A stretch of DNA of 64,000 bases from Caproiciproducens sp. NJN-50 (GTDB taxonomy: Bacteria > Bacillota > Clostridia > Oscillospirales > Acutalibacteraceae), in NCBI RefSeq assembly GCF_004103755.1, contig NZ_CP035283.1:3100001-3164000 (forward strand), written 5' to 3'. Every line of letters begins with the position of its first letter. Position 1 is the stretch's first letter. Below the pieces are notes generated by a model, which had not been told where the DNA came from, did not search any database, and saw nothing but the letters and a program-made list of their open reading frames with translations. Below, in pieces: positions 16,303 through 24,399 of this stretch. The translations under genes and the position numbers were made by a program.

Positions 16303-17349
16303 GTGAAAAGAAGAAGAAGGCACCTGCTCCGGAATATTTCCATTTTGGTCCTAAGTCTTTTGATGCTTACCGCGGGGGTCGGCTGCGTTTACGCCGACAG
16401 CCTGTTGAACAGAATCAACTTTGCCGATCCGCAGGAGGAAGAGCCGCAGTCGACCGGCTCCCTGTTTGAAACCAACTCCGGCGGCGGGACGGACAGCGCC
16501 AACGCCGGGCTCCTGGGCGGGCTGTACCATGACGACGCCATTACCAACATTCTGCTGCTCGGCGTGGACAATTACCAGAAAAACGACACGGGCCGCAGCG
16601 ACAGCATGATGCTGGTTTCAGTGGATACGCGCCATAAAAAAATCAAACTGACCTCCTTTATGCGCGACCTGTATGTCGCGATTCCCGGCGTCGGCAGCAA
16701 CCGCCTGAACGCCGCCTACAGCATGAACGGCGGCGGGGTCAAGGGGGCACAGGCTGTCGTGCGCACGCTCGAATCGAATTTCGGCGTGGATATCGACCGC
16801 TATGTCATTATAGACAATGACGCTTTTAATAAAATTATCGACCGGCTCGGCGGAGTCAAGATCACGCTGACGGCGGCGGAGGCCAAGCTGGTAAACCAGT
16901 ATTCGGGGGATTCCAGGCGGAATCTGAAAGCCGGCACGTTCACGCTCAGCGGGGCGCAGGCCCATTATTATTCGCGCATCCGCGCGATCGGCGACGATTT
17001 CGAGCGCACGGAGCGGCAGCGCAAGGTGTTTTCCAGCATCGTCGATTCCCTGAAGGGCTCCAGCCTGCCGACGATCTACGGCGCGCTGGCCGATACGCTG
17101 AATCTCGTGACGACAAACATGACCAAATCGGAAATTCTGGCGATGGCATCGAATTCCCTCACGTACCTGAATTATCCGATCAGCCAGGACCGGGTGCCCG
17201 CGAACGATGAGTATACGTCTGAAACCGTGATGCTGGGCGGAACGGGGGCCGATGTTCTGGTTCCCATTCTCGACAAATGCAAAAAAGACATCGCATCCTT
17301 TATTTTCGAGAGCGATATTCCCGATAAGGTCTACAACAACGCGGGCTAA
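16303..17349 (+). CDS. LytR-CpsA-Psr family protein (wall polymer ligase)
   Basis: The family attaches undecaprenyl-linked anionic polymers to peptidoglycan outside the cell. A basic N-terminus is followed by one membrane helix (about 9-30), an acidic/Ser-rich linker, then the LCP domain: LLGVDNYQKNDTGRSDSMML, TSFMRDLYVAIPGVGSNRLN, DNDAFNKIIDRLGGVKIT and a late R-x2-R segment (RIRAIGDDFERTERQRKVF, in part). The frame is open far upstream, but GAAGGG at 16288-16293 fits GTG 16303 best; ATG 16294 is too close. Length 348 is typical. It may work on the polymer decorated by the YfhO/GT2 pair nearby. Confidence 0.9.
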   Translation: MKRRRRHLLRNISILVLSLLMLTAGVGCVYADSLLNRINFADPQEEEPQSTGSLFETNSGGGTDSANAGLLGGLYHDDAITNILLLGVDNYQKNDTGRSDSMMLVSVDTRHKKIKLTSFMRDLYVAIPGVGSNRLNAAYSMNGGGVKGAQAVVRTLESNFGVDIDRYVIIDNDAFNKIIDRLGGVKITLTAAEAKLVNQYSGDSRRNLKAGTFTLSGAQAHYYSRIRAIGDDFERTERQRKVFSSIVDSLKGSSLPTIYGALADTLNLVTTNMTKSEILAMASNSLTYLNYPISQDRVPANDEYTSETVMLGGTGADVLVPILDKCKKDIASFIFESDIPDKVYNNAG

Positions 17350-17456
17350 CCGGCGCGTCGCCGGTCCCGGCGGCCCGCTGTTCAGTGCGCAGAAAAAGAG
17401 CAGTTCAGTTGAGCGGGACGGTATCAAGAAATCCCCCGACAGTCCAAGGCTTTAAC

Positions 17457-17488
17457 CCGCGCGGCGATTCTGCCGCGCGGCTTTTTTC
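17457..17488 (+). terminator. Rho-independent terminator after the LytR-type gene
   Basis: CCGCGCGG (17457-17464) repeats at 17473-17480 as its own complement, with an eight-base loop, followed by CTTTTTTC. Confidence 0.85.
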
Positions 17489-17504
17489 GAAAGGAGGCGG
17501 GCGC

Positions 17505-18791
17505 GTGTCCGCACCGCTCTATGAAGCATTGGTCCGGCACGCCGCCCTCGGGCGGGCATCCTTCCATACGCCGGGCCATAAAAACAATCCCGCCGCCCTC
17601 CCGGACGGCCTGTCCCGGCTCGATCTGACCGAGCTGCCGGATACCGGCAGCCTGTACGACGGCGGCGGTCCGGTCGAGCGGGCGGAAGAACTGGCCTCCT
17701 CCCTGTTCGGCACGGCGCGCACCTGTCTTTCCGCGGGGGGATGCACGCTGTGCGTCCAGGCGATGTTCCGCCTCGCCGCCCCGCACGGCGGAACAGTCCT
17801 CTGTGCCCGAAATGTCCACCGCAGCGCGGTCGGCGCGATGGCGCTGCTCGGGATCGAACCGGTCTGGGCGATGCCGGAGGATCTGGTCCATGCGGTGGAC
17901 ACCTGCGGAGCGGACGTGAAAGCCGTTTATGTCACCAGCCCGGATTATTACGGGCGGCTGCTCGACATCGCCGCGATTTCCGCGGCGTGCCGCAAAAAGG
18001 ATCTTCCGCTTCTGGTTGACTGCGCGCACGGGGCGCACCTGATGTTTACCGAACCAAAGCTGCACCCGCTTCTCCGCGGCGCTTCCATGACCGCCGACTC
18101 CGCCCACAAGACGCTCGGCGTCCTGACCGGCGGAGCGTGGCTGAACATCGCGGACTCCCGCTTTGCAAAGGACGCGAAGGAGGCGATGGCCCTGTTCGGC
18201 TCCACCAGCCCTTCGTTTCCGGTTCTCGCCTCTCTCGACCTGTGCCGGGAGCGGCTGGAACGAAATTCCGGCGCCTTCCCTGTTCTGCAGGAGCGCGTGA
18301 GCCAAATCCGTTGCCTGGCCCGGTCGCGCGGGATTCCCTCGCCCGAAGGCCTCTGCGACCCGACGCGGCTGGCGCTGAAAACGTCGGAAATCGGGCTGGC
18401 CGGCATACAGGCCGCCGAGCGGTTCCGTGCCGCCGGCGTCGAGCCGGAGTATGCGGACCGCTCGTTCGTGATTTTCATCCCGACGCCGTTCAACACCGAA
18501 GCGGACTTTCTCCGGCTGGAACAGGCCGTCCGCCGGCTCCCCGCCGGGGATCCGCTTCCTGAAATTCCCTCTTTTCCGCCGCTCTGCCCTTCCGTCGTTC
18601 CCCTGCGGGAGGCGGCGCTGGCCGAAACCCGGTCTGCCCCGCTCTCCCGGGCCGCCGGAGAAACCGCCGCGCAGATCGCCTGCCCCTGTCCGCCGGGCAT
18701 TCCCGTCGTCATGCCGGGCGAGCGGATTTCAAAAGAGGCGGCGGAGTTTCTGCGCGGCACTGGCATTTATGAAATAAAAGTGATAAAATAG
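17505..18791 (+). CDS. PLP-dependent Orn/Lys/Arg decarboxylase-family protein (YaaO-like)
   Basis: This fold-type I PLP enzyme has 428 residues. Visible features: SFHTPGHKNNP near the N-terminus, a Gly-rich SAGGCTLCVQAMF, DYYGRLLDIAAI, and the PLP-lysine segment DSAHKTLGVLTGG. A C-terminal domain of about 130 residues follows. The substrate cannot be told from sequence; arginine, lysine and ornithine are the family options. The start is GTG 17505 behind AAAGGAGG; the longer open frame crosses the terminator hairpin and is not used. In B. subtilis yaaO precedes tmk and yaaQ; here tmk is missing and the c-di-AMP receptor gene follows directly. Confidence 0.85.
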   Translation: MSAPLYEALVRHAALGRASFHTPGHKNNPAALPDGLSRLDLTELPDTGSLYDGGGPVERAEELASSLFGTARTCLSAGGCTLCVQAMFRLAAPHGGTVLCARNVHRSAVGAMALLGIEPVWAMPEDLVHAVDTCGADVKAVYVTSPDYYGRLLDIAAISAACRKKDLPLLVDCAHGAHLMFTEPKLHPLLRGASMTADSAHKTLGVLTGGAWLNIADSRFAKDAKEAMALFGSTSPSFPVLASLDLCRERLERNSGAFPVLQERVSQIRCLARSRGIPSPEGLCDPTRLALKTSEIGLAGIQAAERFRAAGVEPEYADRSFVIFIPTPFNTEADFLRLEQAVRRLPAGDPLPEIPSFPPLCPSVVPLREAALAETRSAPLSRAAGETAAQIACPCPPGIPVVMPGERISKEAAEFLRGTGIYEIKVIK

Positions 18792-18842
18792 AATAGAACA
18801 AAGTATTTCATCATCAGGATCTCACGAACGGGAGGGATACGA

Positions 18843-19166
18843 ATGAAGCTGGTATTGGCGATTGTAGGCAACGACGACAGCGGCATGGTCTCCTCGGCAC
18901 TGACCAAGGAGGGCTTTTCCGTCACAAAGCTCGCGACAACGGGCGGATTCTTGAAGAAGGGCAACACAACTTTTATCGTCGGCACGGAAGATGAAAAGGT
19001 GGACCAGGTCATTTCCATCATCGCCGGCCAGAGCCGGCGCCGCACGCAGCTCGTCCCGAGTACCACCACCATGGATATCGGCGTCTACTCCGCGTTCCCG
19101 GTGGAAGTTACCATCGGCGGTTCCACGATCTTTGTGCTGAATGTGGACCGCTTTGAAAAGGTATGA
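18843..19166 (+). CDS. darA: Cyclic-di-AMP receptor, PII-like (DarA/PstA/YaaQ)
   Basis: This 107-residue cytosolic trimer binds cyclic di-AMP; its output partner is not known. The sequence NDDSGMVSSALTKEGF, the segment TKLATTGGFLKKGNTTF and the T-loop region before MDIGVYSAF are typical. GGGAGGG precedes ATG 18843. The stop overlaps the holB start by four bases (ATGA), indicating coupled translation. The neighbour order is as in Bacillus (yaaQ before holB). Confidence 0.93.
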   Translation: MKLVLAIVGNDDSGMVSSALTKEGFSVTKLATTGGFLKKGNTTFIVGTEDEKVDQVISIIAGQSRRRTQLVPSTTTMDIGVYSAFPVEVTIGGSTIFVLNVDRFEKV

Positions 19167-20038
19167 GTTTGAATTTTGAAGGTTTTTCCGGCAATCCGGA
19201 GGTCAAGAGGAGCTTGTCCCTTGCCTTTGATGAGGGACGTTTTCCCCACGCGGTTCTTCTGGAGGGTTCTCCGGGCAGCGGAACCGACATCCTCTCCGGG
19301 ATTCTTGCGAAGGCGGCTGTCTGCCTTGCGGAGAACGAACGGCCCTGCGGGCGCTGCCCCGGCTGCGTCAAGGCGGCCGCGGGCTCCCACCCGGACATCC
19401 TGACGCTGGACGGCGACGGCAATCCCCGCGTTTTTCCGGTGGACGCCGTGCGGGAGATCCGCGCCGGAGCCTACATCCTTCCAAACGAGGCGCCGAGGAA
19501 GGTTTACCGTCTCTTAGGCGTGCATAACATGGCGGAACCGTCTCAGAACGCGCTTCTAAAAGTTCTGGAAGAACCGCCCGAAAACGTGATTTTTCTTCTG
19601 ACCGCCTTCAGCGCTTCCGCCCTGCTGCCGACCATCCGGTCCCGGGTGCAGATTTTTACTCTGGAAGACGGCGGGGGGAGCGAAGAGGGCCGCGGGGAAG
19701 CGGCGGCGGTCGCGCGCGCGGTCGTGGCGCCCGGCGAGGCGGAGCTGCTGTTCCAAACGGCGCCGCTCATCCGGGACCGCGACCGACTGCGCGCCGTTCT
19801 GGCACAGCTTTTTTTGCTGCTCCGCGACGCCGCCGTGCTTCGGGCGGGAGGAAACTCCAGCCTCTCCGGCGAAAGCGGCGCGGCGGCGTACCTCGCCTCC
19901 AAGCTGACCCGGAAAAGCCTGATGCTTCTTCTGGAGGAAACCGGGCGCGCCCGGCGCGCGCTGGAGCAAAATGCAAACGCGGCGCTTCTGGTCACCGCCC
20001 TGTGCGCGGGGCTGAGGGAAGCGGCCGGAAAATCATAA
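19163..20038 (+). CDS. holB: DNA polymerase III delta-prime subunit
   Basis: This clamp-loader subunit has 291 residues. It carries an AAA+ domain with a degenerate P-loop (GSPGSGTD instead of GKT/S), as expected for delta-prime, which does not hydrolyse ATP. A zinc-finger-like segment PCGRCPGCVKAA follows, with the conserved RKVYRLLGVHNMAEPSQNALLKVLEEPP in segments (sensor region). It starts inside the darA stop codon and is followed after 29 bp by the yaaT homologue. Confidence 0.92.
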   Translation: MSLNFEGFSGNPEVKRSLSLAFDEGRFPHAVLLEGSPGSGTDILSGILAKAAVCLAENERPCGRCPGCVKAAAGSHPDILTLDGDGNPRVFPVDAVREIRAGAYILPNEAPRKVYRLLGVHNMAEPSQNALLKVLEEPPENVIFLLTAFSASALLPTIRSRVQIFTLEDGGGSEEGRGEAAAVARAVVAPGEAELLFQTAPLIRDRDRLRAVLAQLFLLLRDAAVLRAGGNSSLSGESGAAAYLASKLTRKSLMLLLEETGRARRALEQNANAALLVTALCAGLREAAGKS

Positions 20039-20067
20039 ATGGAAACAGCGACGAAAAGGAGGGCCAT

Positions 20068-20937
20068 ATGGCCGAGGTAATTGGCGTGCGATTTAAGAAC
20101 GTCGGCAAGGTCTATTATTTTGACCCGGCCGGCAACATCCTGAAAAAGGGCGACAAGGTGATCGTGGAGACCGCCCGCGGAGTGGAATGCGGGGAAGTCG
20201 CCATGGAAAACCGCCAGATCGGAGAGGAAGAGCTTGTGCAGCCCCTGCGCCAGCTTATCCGCACCGCGACGGAAGAGGACCTGCAAAAGGTCGAGGAAAA
20301 CAAGAAAAAAGAAAAGGCGGCCTTTGGGATCTGTCTGAAGAAAATCGCCGCCCATAAGCTGGAAATGAAGCTGGTCGACGTGGAATACACGTTCGACAAT
20401 TCGAAGATCCTGTTCTATTTTACGGCGGACGGACGCGTCGACTTTCGCGAACTGGTCAAAGACCTCGCCTCCGTTTTCCGTACCCGCATCGAACTGCGGC
20501 AGATCGGCGTGCGGGACGAGGCGAAAATGCTCGGCGGGCTCGGCATCTGCGGCAAACCGTTCTGCTGCGCGACGTTCCTCGGCGGGTTCCAGCCCGTTTC
20601 GATCAAAATGGCCAAGGAGCAGGGCCTTTCGCTGAATCCCGTGAAAATCTCCGGCATCTGCGGCAGATTGATGTGCTGCCTGAAATATGAGCAGGAGACT
20701 TACGCCAGCCTGCTGCGCAGCGTCCCCGGGATCAATTCCGTCGTCATGACGCCGAAGGGGCGCGGGGTGGTGGCGGACAACAACCTGCTGACCGAGACCG
20801 TCTATGTCCGGCTCGACTCCTCCCCGGACACCCCCACGCAGGCGTTCCGCGCCAGAGACGTCCGCGTATTGAAAAGCGGAAAAAATGCAGTCAGCAAGGA
20901 CGAGATGGAGCAGCTGAAAACCCTCGAGGGGAACTAA
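20068..20937 (+). CDS. ricT: PSP1-domain protein RicT/YaaT
   Basis: In B. subtilis, RicT with RicA and RicF forms an iron-sulfur complex needed for RNase Y-dependent mRNA maturation, sporulation and competence. The 289-residue protein has the PSP1 domain with conserved cysteines at 161, 166, 167, 198, 203 and 204, in GICGKPFCCATF and GICGRLMCCLKYE. The frame is open upstream, but AAGGAGG is placed for ATG 20068. It follows holB, as in Bacillus. RicA and RicF genes are not in this window. Confidence 0.92.
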   Translation: MAEVIGVRFKNVGKVYYFDPAGNILKKGDKVIVETARGVECGEVAMENRQIGEEELVQPLRQLIRTATEEDLQKVEENKKKEKAAFGICLKKIAAHKLEMKLVDVEYTFDNSKILFYFTADGRVDFRELVKDLASVFRTRIELRQIGVRDEAKMLGGLGICGKPFCCATFLGGFQPVSIKMAKEQGLSLNPVKISGICGRLMCCLKYEQETYASLLRSVPGINSVVMTPKGRGVVADNNLLTETVYVRLDSSPDTPTQAFRARDVRVLKSGKNAVSKDEMEQLKTLEGN

Positions 20938-20945
20938 ATTTACGG

Positions 20946-20973
20946 TTGCAATTTTGCATTTTTATGTTACAAT
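20946..20973 (+). promoter_or_regulatory. Sigma-A promoter for the ferredoxin gene
   Basis: TTGCAA (20946-20951), 16 bp, TACAAT (20968-20973) with an upstream TG making an extended -10. It starts right after the ricT stop codon. Confidence 0.7.
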
Positions 20974-21006
20974 AGGTCTATATAAAGTATTGGAGGTGTT
21001 CCTTTT

Positions 21007-21180
21007 ATGGCATATGTTATCAGTGATGATTGCATTTCCTGTGGTGCCTGCGCCGGTGAATGCCCGGTGGAAGCAATTTCGGAAGGCGATGGCAAATTCG
21101 TGATTGATCCGGAAAAATGCACGGAGTGCGGATCCTGCGCGGAGGTCTGCCCCGTCGGTGCGCCGAAACCGGAAAACTGA
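21007..21180 (+). CDS. Two-[4Fe-4S] ferredoxin, clostridial type
   Basis: This 57-residue electron carrier has two classic clusters: Cys 9, 12, 15, 19 and Cys 38, 41, 44, 48, each Cys-x2-Cys-x2-Cys-x3-Cys-Pro. GGAGGTG lies eight bases before ATG 21007. The gene has its own promoter and is inserted between ricT and the yabB homologue, where Bacillus has yabA. It probably serves general low-potential metabolism. Confidence 0.95.
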   Translation: MAYVISDDCISCGACAGECPVEAISEGDGKFVIDPEKCTECGSCAEVCPVGAPKPEN

Positions 21181-21266
21181 TTCCGACAGGACAAAAAGAC
21201 GGAGCGTTCTGCGCCCGTCTTTTTTCTTTTTCAGCCAATTTGAAACGCCATAGGAGGACCGCAGCA

Positions 21267-22046
21267 ATGGAACGCCGGGATGTTCGCCTCCGGGCGGAGG
21301 AAGCTCTCCGCACAGACGGGAAGCTGGAGCCACTTTCTTCCGGCTTTTACGCCGTCACCGGAAAAAATCACACCTTTAATACCGACACAATCCTGCTCGC
21401 CGATTATTCCATGCCGCGCCCCGGTGAAACCTGCGCCGATTTCGGCACGGGCTGCGGCACGATCCCGCTTTTATGGTGCGCCCGGTCCGCTCCGCAGCGG
21501 GTATACGCGGTCGAGCTTCAGGAGGAAGCCTGTGAACTCGCGCGCAGTTCCGCCCGTTTCAACGGGTTGGAGAACCGGATCGAAATCGTGCAGGAGGATA
21601 TCCGCCTCCTGAAGGACAATCGTTCCATCCCCCGCAGCCTCGATCTGATCGCCTGCAATCCTCCCTACCAGCCGGACGGGTCCGGACAGCACAGCACACA
21701 GGAAAGCCGCCGGATCGCGCGGCACGAGGTCGCCTGCAGCTTTTCCGAAATCGCAGCGTCCGCCGGGGCGCTTCTTCGCTGGGGCGGACGCTTTTTTTTC
21801 TGTCTTCGGCCCGCGCGCCTCTGCGACGCCATTCCGGCGCTCCGGACGGCCGGGCTGGAACCGAAACGGCTCCGTTTTGTTCAGCAGCGCGCGGACAAGG
21901 CCCCTTTCCTGTTTCTGATGCAGGCGAACCGGGGCGGACGGCCCGGCCTTTCGGTGCAGCCGGCGCTGCTGGTCGAGTCGGAAAGCGGCGGCTGGTCCGA
22001 AGAGATGCTGAGAATCTACGGAGATTACAAGGAGGGGCGGACATGA
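21267..22046 (+). CDS. tRNA1(Val) adenine methyltransferase-like protein (YabB/TrmN6 family)
   Basis: This SAM-dependent N6-adenine methyltransferase has 259 residues. The SAM site DFGTGCGTIPLLW and the catalytic NPPY (in ACNPPYQPDGSG) are clear. The substrate by homology is A37 of tRNA(Val). The frame continues upstream through the ferredoxin gene in another reading, but AGGAGG before ATG 21267 sets the start. It overlaps rsmI by four bases (ATGA), as yabB does with its neighbours in Bacillus. Confidence 0.87.
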   Translation: MERRDVRLRAEEALRTDGKLEPLSSGFYAVTGKNHTFNTDTILLADYSMPRPGETCADFGTGCGTIPLLWCARSAPQRVYAVELQEEACELARSSARFNGLENRIEIVQEDIRLLKDNRSIPRSLDLIACNPPYQPDGSGQHSTQESRRIARHEVACSFSEIAASAGALLRWGGRFFFCLRPARLCDAIPALRTAGLEPKRLRFVQQRADKAPFLFLMQANRGGRPGLSVQPALLVESESGGWSEEMLRIYGDYKEGRT

Positions 22047-22885
22047 GCGGAAAGCTGATTGTGGTCGGCACGCCGATCGGGAATCTGTCCGATTTTTCGC
22101 CGCGCGCGCGGGAGGCGCTGGAAAGCGCCGACTTTATCGCGGCGGAAGACACGCGCGTTACCGTAAAGCTGCTCAATCACTTCGGGATCAGGAAGCCGAT
22201 GATCTCCTATTTTGAGCACAACAAATACGAAAAAGGAGACGTGATCTGTGAGAGGATCGGGGCCGGAGAAACCTGCGTGCTGGTGACCGACGCGGGAATG
22301 CCCGCGATTTCAGACCCCGGTGAACTGCTGGTCGCTCAGTGCGCCGAACGCGCCCTGCCCGTGTTCGTTGTCCCGGGTCCCAGCGCCGTCATTTCCGCTC
22401 TGGCGGTTTCCGGACTGCCGACCGGGCGCTTTACCTTTGAGGGTTTCCTCAGCGTTTCCAAAAAAAGCCGGCGCGAGCATCTGGAAGAGCTGAAAACGGA
22501 ACGGCGCACCATGGTGTTCTACGAGGCGCCGCACAAGCTTGCCTCCACCCTTGCCGATATGGCGGAAGCCTGGGGCGGCGGGCGGCGGGTCGCGCTGGCG
22601 CGCGAATTGACGAAAATCCATGAGGAGGTCATCCGCACGACGCTGGCACGGGCGGCGGACCGTTACGTGGGGGAGACCCCCAGGGGAGAATTCGTGCTCG
22701 TGATCGAAGGCGCGCCGGAACCGAAGCAGGCGGAGTCCTCCGCCGCGGACGCGCTGAAGCTGGCGCGGGAGTATCTCGGCCAGGGGCTGTCCGCGCCGGA
22801 GGCCGCAAAGCGGGCCGCGGCGGAAACCGGGCGCAGGAAAAACGAACTTTACCGGGATCTGACGCACGGCTCCGGAAAAGACTGA
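22043..22885 (+). CDS. rsmI: 16S rRNA 2'-O-methyltransferase (C1402)
   Basis: RsmI methylates the ribose of C1402 in the decoding centre. The 280 residues carry VVGTPIGNLSDFSPRA, AEDTRVTVKLLNHFGI, DAGMPAISDPGE and PGPSAVISALAVSGLP, all diagnostic of the family. The start codon overlaps the upstream methyltransferase stop. Confidence 0.96.
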   Translation: MSGKLIVVGTPIGNLSDFSPRAREALESADFIAAEDTRVTVKLLNHFGIRKPMISYFEHNKYEKGDVICERIGAGETCVLVTDAGMPAISDPGELLVAQCAERALPVFVVPGPSAVISALAVSGLPTGRFTFEGFLSVSKKSRREHLEELKTERRTMVFYEAPHKLASTLADMAEAWGGGRRVALARELTKIHEEVIRTTLARAADRYVGETPRGEFVLVIEGAPEPKQAESSAADALKLAREYLGQGLSAPEAAKRAAAETGRRKNELYRDLTHGSGKD

Positions 22886-22889
22886 ATAC

Positions 22890-22923
22890 GCGGCTGGGTT
22901 TGCCAAACGGACTCCGCTTTTTT
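22890..22923 (+). terminator. Probable terminator after rsmI
   Basis: GCGG (22890-22893) and CCGC (22914-22917) enclose GTTT/AAAC pairing and are followed by TTTTTTC. The outer stem is short. Confidence 0.55.
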
Positions 22924-22993
22924 CTTTTCAGTCTTAATAACTGCATTTTCTTCCTTTATACTGAAATTATCATGATAAATTAGGTGAATGCGA

Positions 22994-24346
22994 ATGAGTG
23001 TAAAGGAATACGCGAAACAGACCGTTGCGAAAGCGGCAAATATCATCCGTGGAGATTCCGCCCGGCACGGGGAGTGGAAACACCAGTTAAACGAATTTGC
23101 TGTCTGTCAGTGCGGAAGCCCGCGGGACATGATCTCCATCCTCGGGTCTTTTTTCAAGTGGAGCATCATCTCCATACTGATTGGCGCCGTGGCTGGCGGG
23201 GTAGGCACTCTGTTCTATTTCTGCATCCGGTATGTTACGATGCTGCGCACCACTTACGGATGGCTGATCTGGTTTCTTCCACTGGGCGGTCTGGCCATCG
23301 TGTTTCTCTATCACATGGGCAAAATCACGCAGCCAAAGGGAACGGATCTGGTGATCGAAGCGGTGCGGTCACCGGAACCGATCCCCACCATGATGGCGCC
23401 GCTGATTTTTATCGCAACCGCAATTACGCACCTGTTCGGCGGTTCGGCGGGCCGCGAGGGAGCCGCCCTTCAGCTTGGCGGCAGCCTTGGTTACCGGATC
23501 GGGAGCCTGTTCCGCCTTGATGAAAAAGATCTGCACGTGGTTACCATGTGCGGCATGGCCGCCTGTTTTTCCGCCCTGTTCGGGACGCCGCTGACCTCCA
23601 CTCTGCTGGTAATGGAAGTGATAACGGTCGGCGTCATGTATTATTCCGCTCTTGTTCCCTGCATCGTCGCCTCTATTGTCGCGGCGGGCATCTCCCGGTC
23701 GTTTCATGCGATTCCCACGCAGTTCACCGTCACCGGAACGCCCGATATCGGCGTCTTGCCGCTCCTGCAGGTGGCGCTGCTGGGAATCCTGTGCGCGCTG
23801 GTCAGCATCCTTTTCTGCTTTGTAATGCATGGCACTGGCCTGCTCTGCAAAAAATGGATTCCGAACCAATACATGCGTGCTGCGGCCGGCGGGGGCTTGC
23901 TCATTTTCCTCTCCCTGGTGTTCGGCCGGGATTACCTGGGCATGGGCAGCGACGTAATTGCCGCGGCCTTCCTGCAAAGCTCACGGCCGGAAGCGTTTTT
24001 GCTGAAACTTCTCTTCACTGCCGTGACGCTCGGCGCGGGGTTCCGCGGCGGCGAAATTGTTCCCGCTTTCTTTGTCGGGGCTACGTTTGGCTCCTTCACC
24101 GGCAGCCTGATCGGATTGAACCCTTCCTTTGGGGCGTCCGTTGGCTTTATGGCGGTATTCTGCGGGGTGACAAACTGTCCTTTGACCTCGTTTGTCCTCA
24201 GCGTCGAGGTTTTCGGTGAAAAGGGAATCATCTACTATCTTCTCGCCGCCGGAATCAGCTACATGCTCTCCGGGTATTCCAGCCTATACAGCCAGCAGAA
24301 AATCCTGTACGCAAAAGACAAATCCCTTTATATCGGCGGCGAATAA
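22994..24346 (+). CDS. CLC-family anion transporter, resembling the fluoride/proton antiporter branch
   Basis: About 450 residues with ten or more membrane helices. The gating-glutamate motif is GGSAGREGAALQLGGS, with Glu155. The late conserved segment is GGEIVPAFFVGATFG. The usual GSGIP motif is replaced by KGTDLVIEAV, and the run MAPLIFIATAITHLFGGSAGREG resembles CLC-F proteins, which export fluoride, more than chloride/proton CLCs. GGTGA at 22983-22987 fits ATG 22994 rather than ATG 22988. No fluoride riboswitch is visible upstream. Fluoride specificity is inferred. Confidence 0.8.
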   Translation: MSVKEYAKQTVAKAANIIRGDSARHGEWKHQLNEFAVCQCGSPRDMISILGSFFKWSIISILIGAVAGGVGTLFYFCIRYVTMLRTTYGWLIWFLPLGGLAIVFLYHMGKITQPKGTDLVIEAVRSPEPIPTMMAPLIFIATAITHLFGGSAGREGAALQLGGSLGYRIGSLFRLDEKDLHVVTMCGMAACFSALFGTPLTSTLLVMEVITVGVMYYSALVPCIVASIVAAGISRSFHAIPTQFTVTGTPDIGVLPLLQVALLGILCALVSILFCFVMHGTGLLCKKWIPNQYMRAAAGGGLLIFLSLVFGRDYLGMGSDVIAAAFLQSSRPEAFLLKLLFTAVTLGAGFRGGEIVPAFFVGATFGSFTGSLIGLNPSFGASVGFMAVFCGVTNCPLTSFVLSVEVFGEKGIIYYLLAAGISYMLSGYSSLYSQQKILYAKDKSLYIGGE

Positions 24347-24350
24347 AGCA

Positions 24351-24389
24351 CAAAAAAGCGGGCGCCTCACAGGGTGCCCGCTTTTTTGT
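24351..24389. terminator. Bidirectional terminator between the convergent CLC and BTAD genes
   Basis: CAAAAAAGCGGGC pairs with GCCCGCTTTTTTG around a short loop, giving a U-run on both strands. Confidence 0.9.
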
Positions 24390-24399
24390 GACAGACCGG

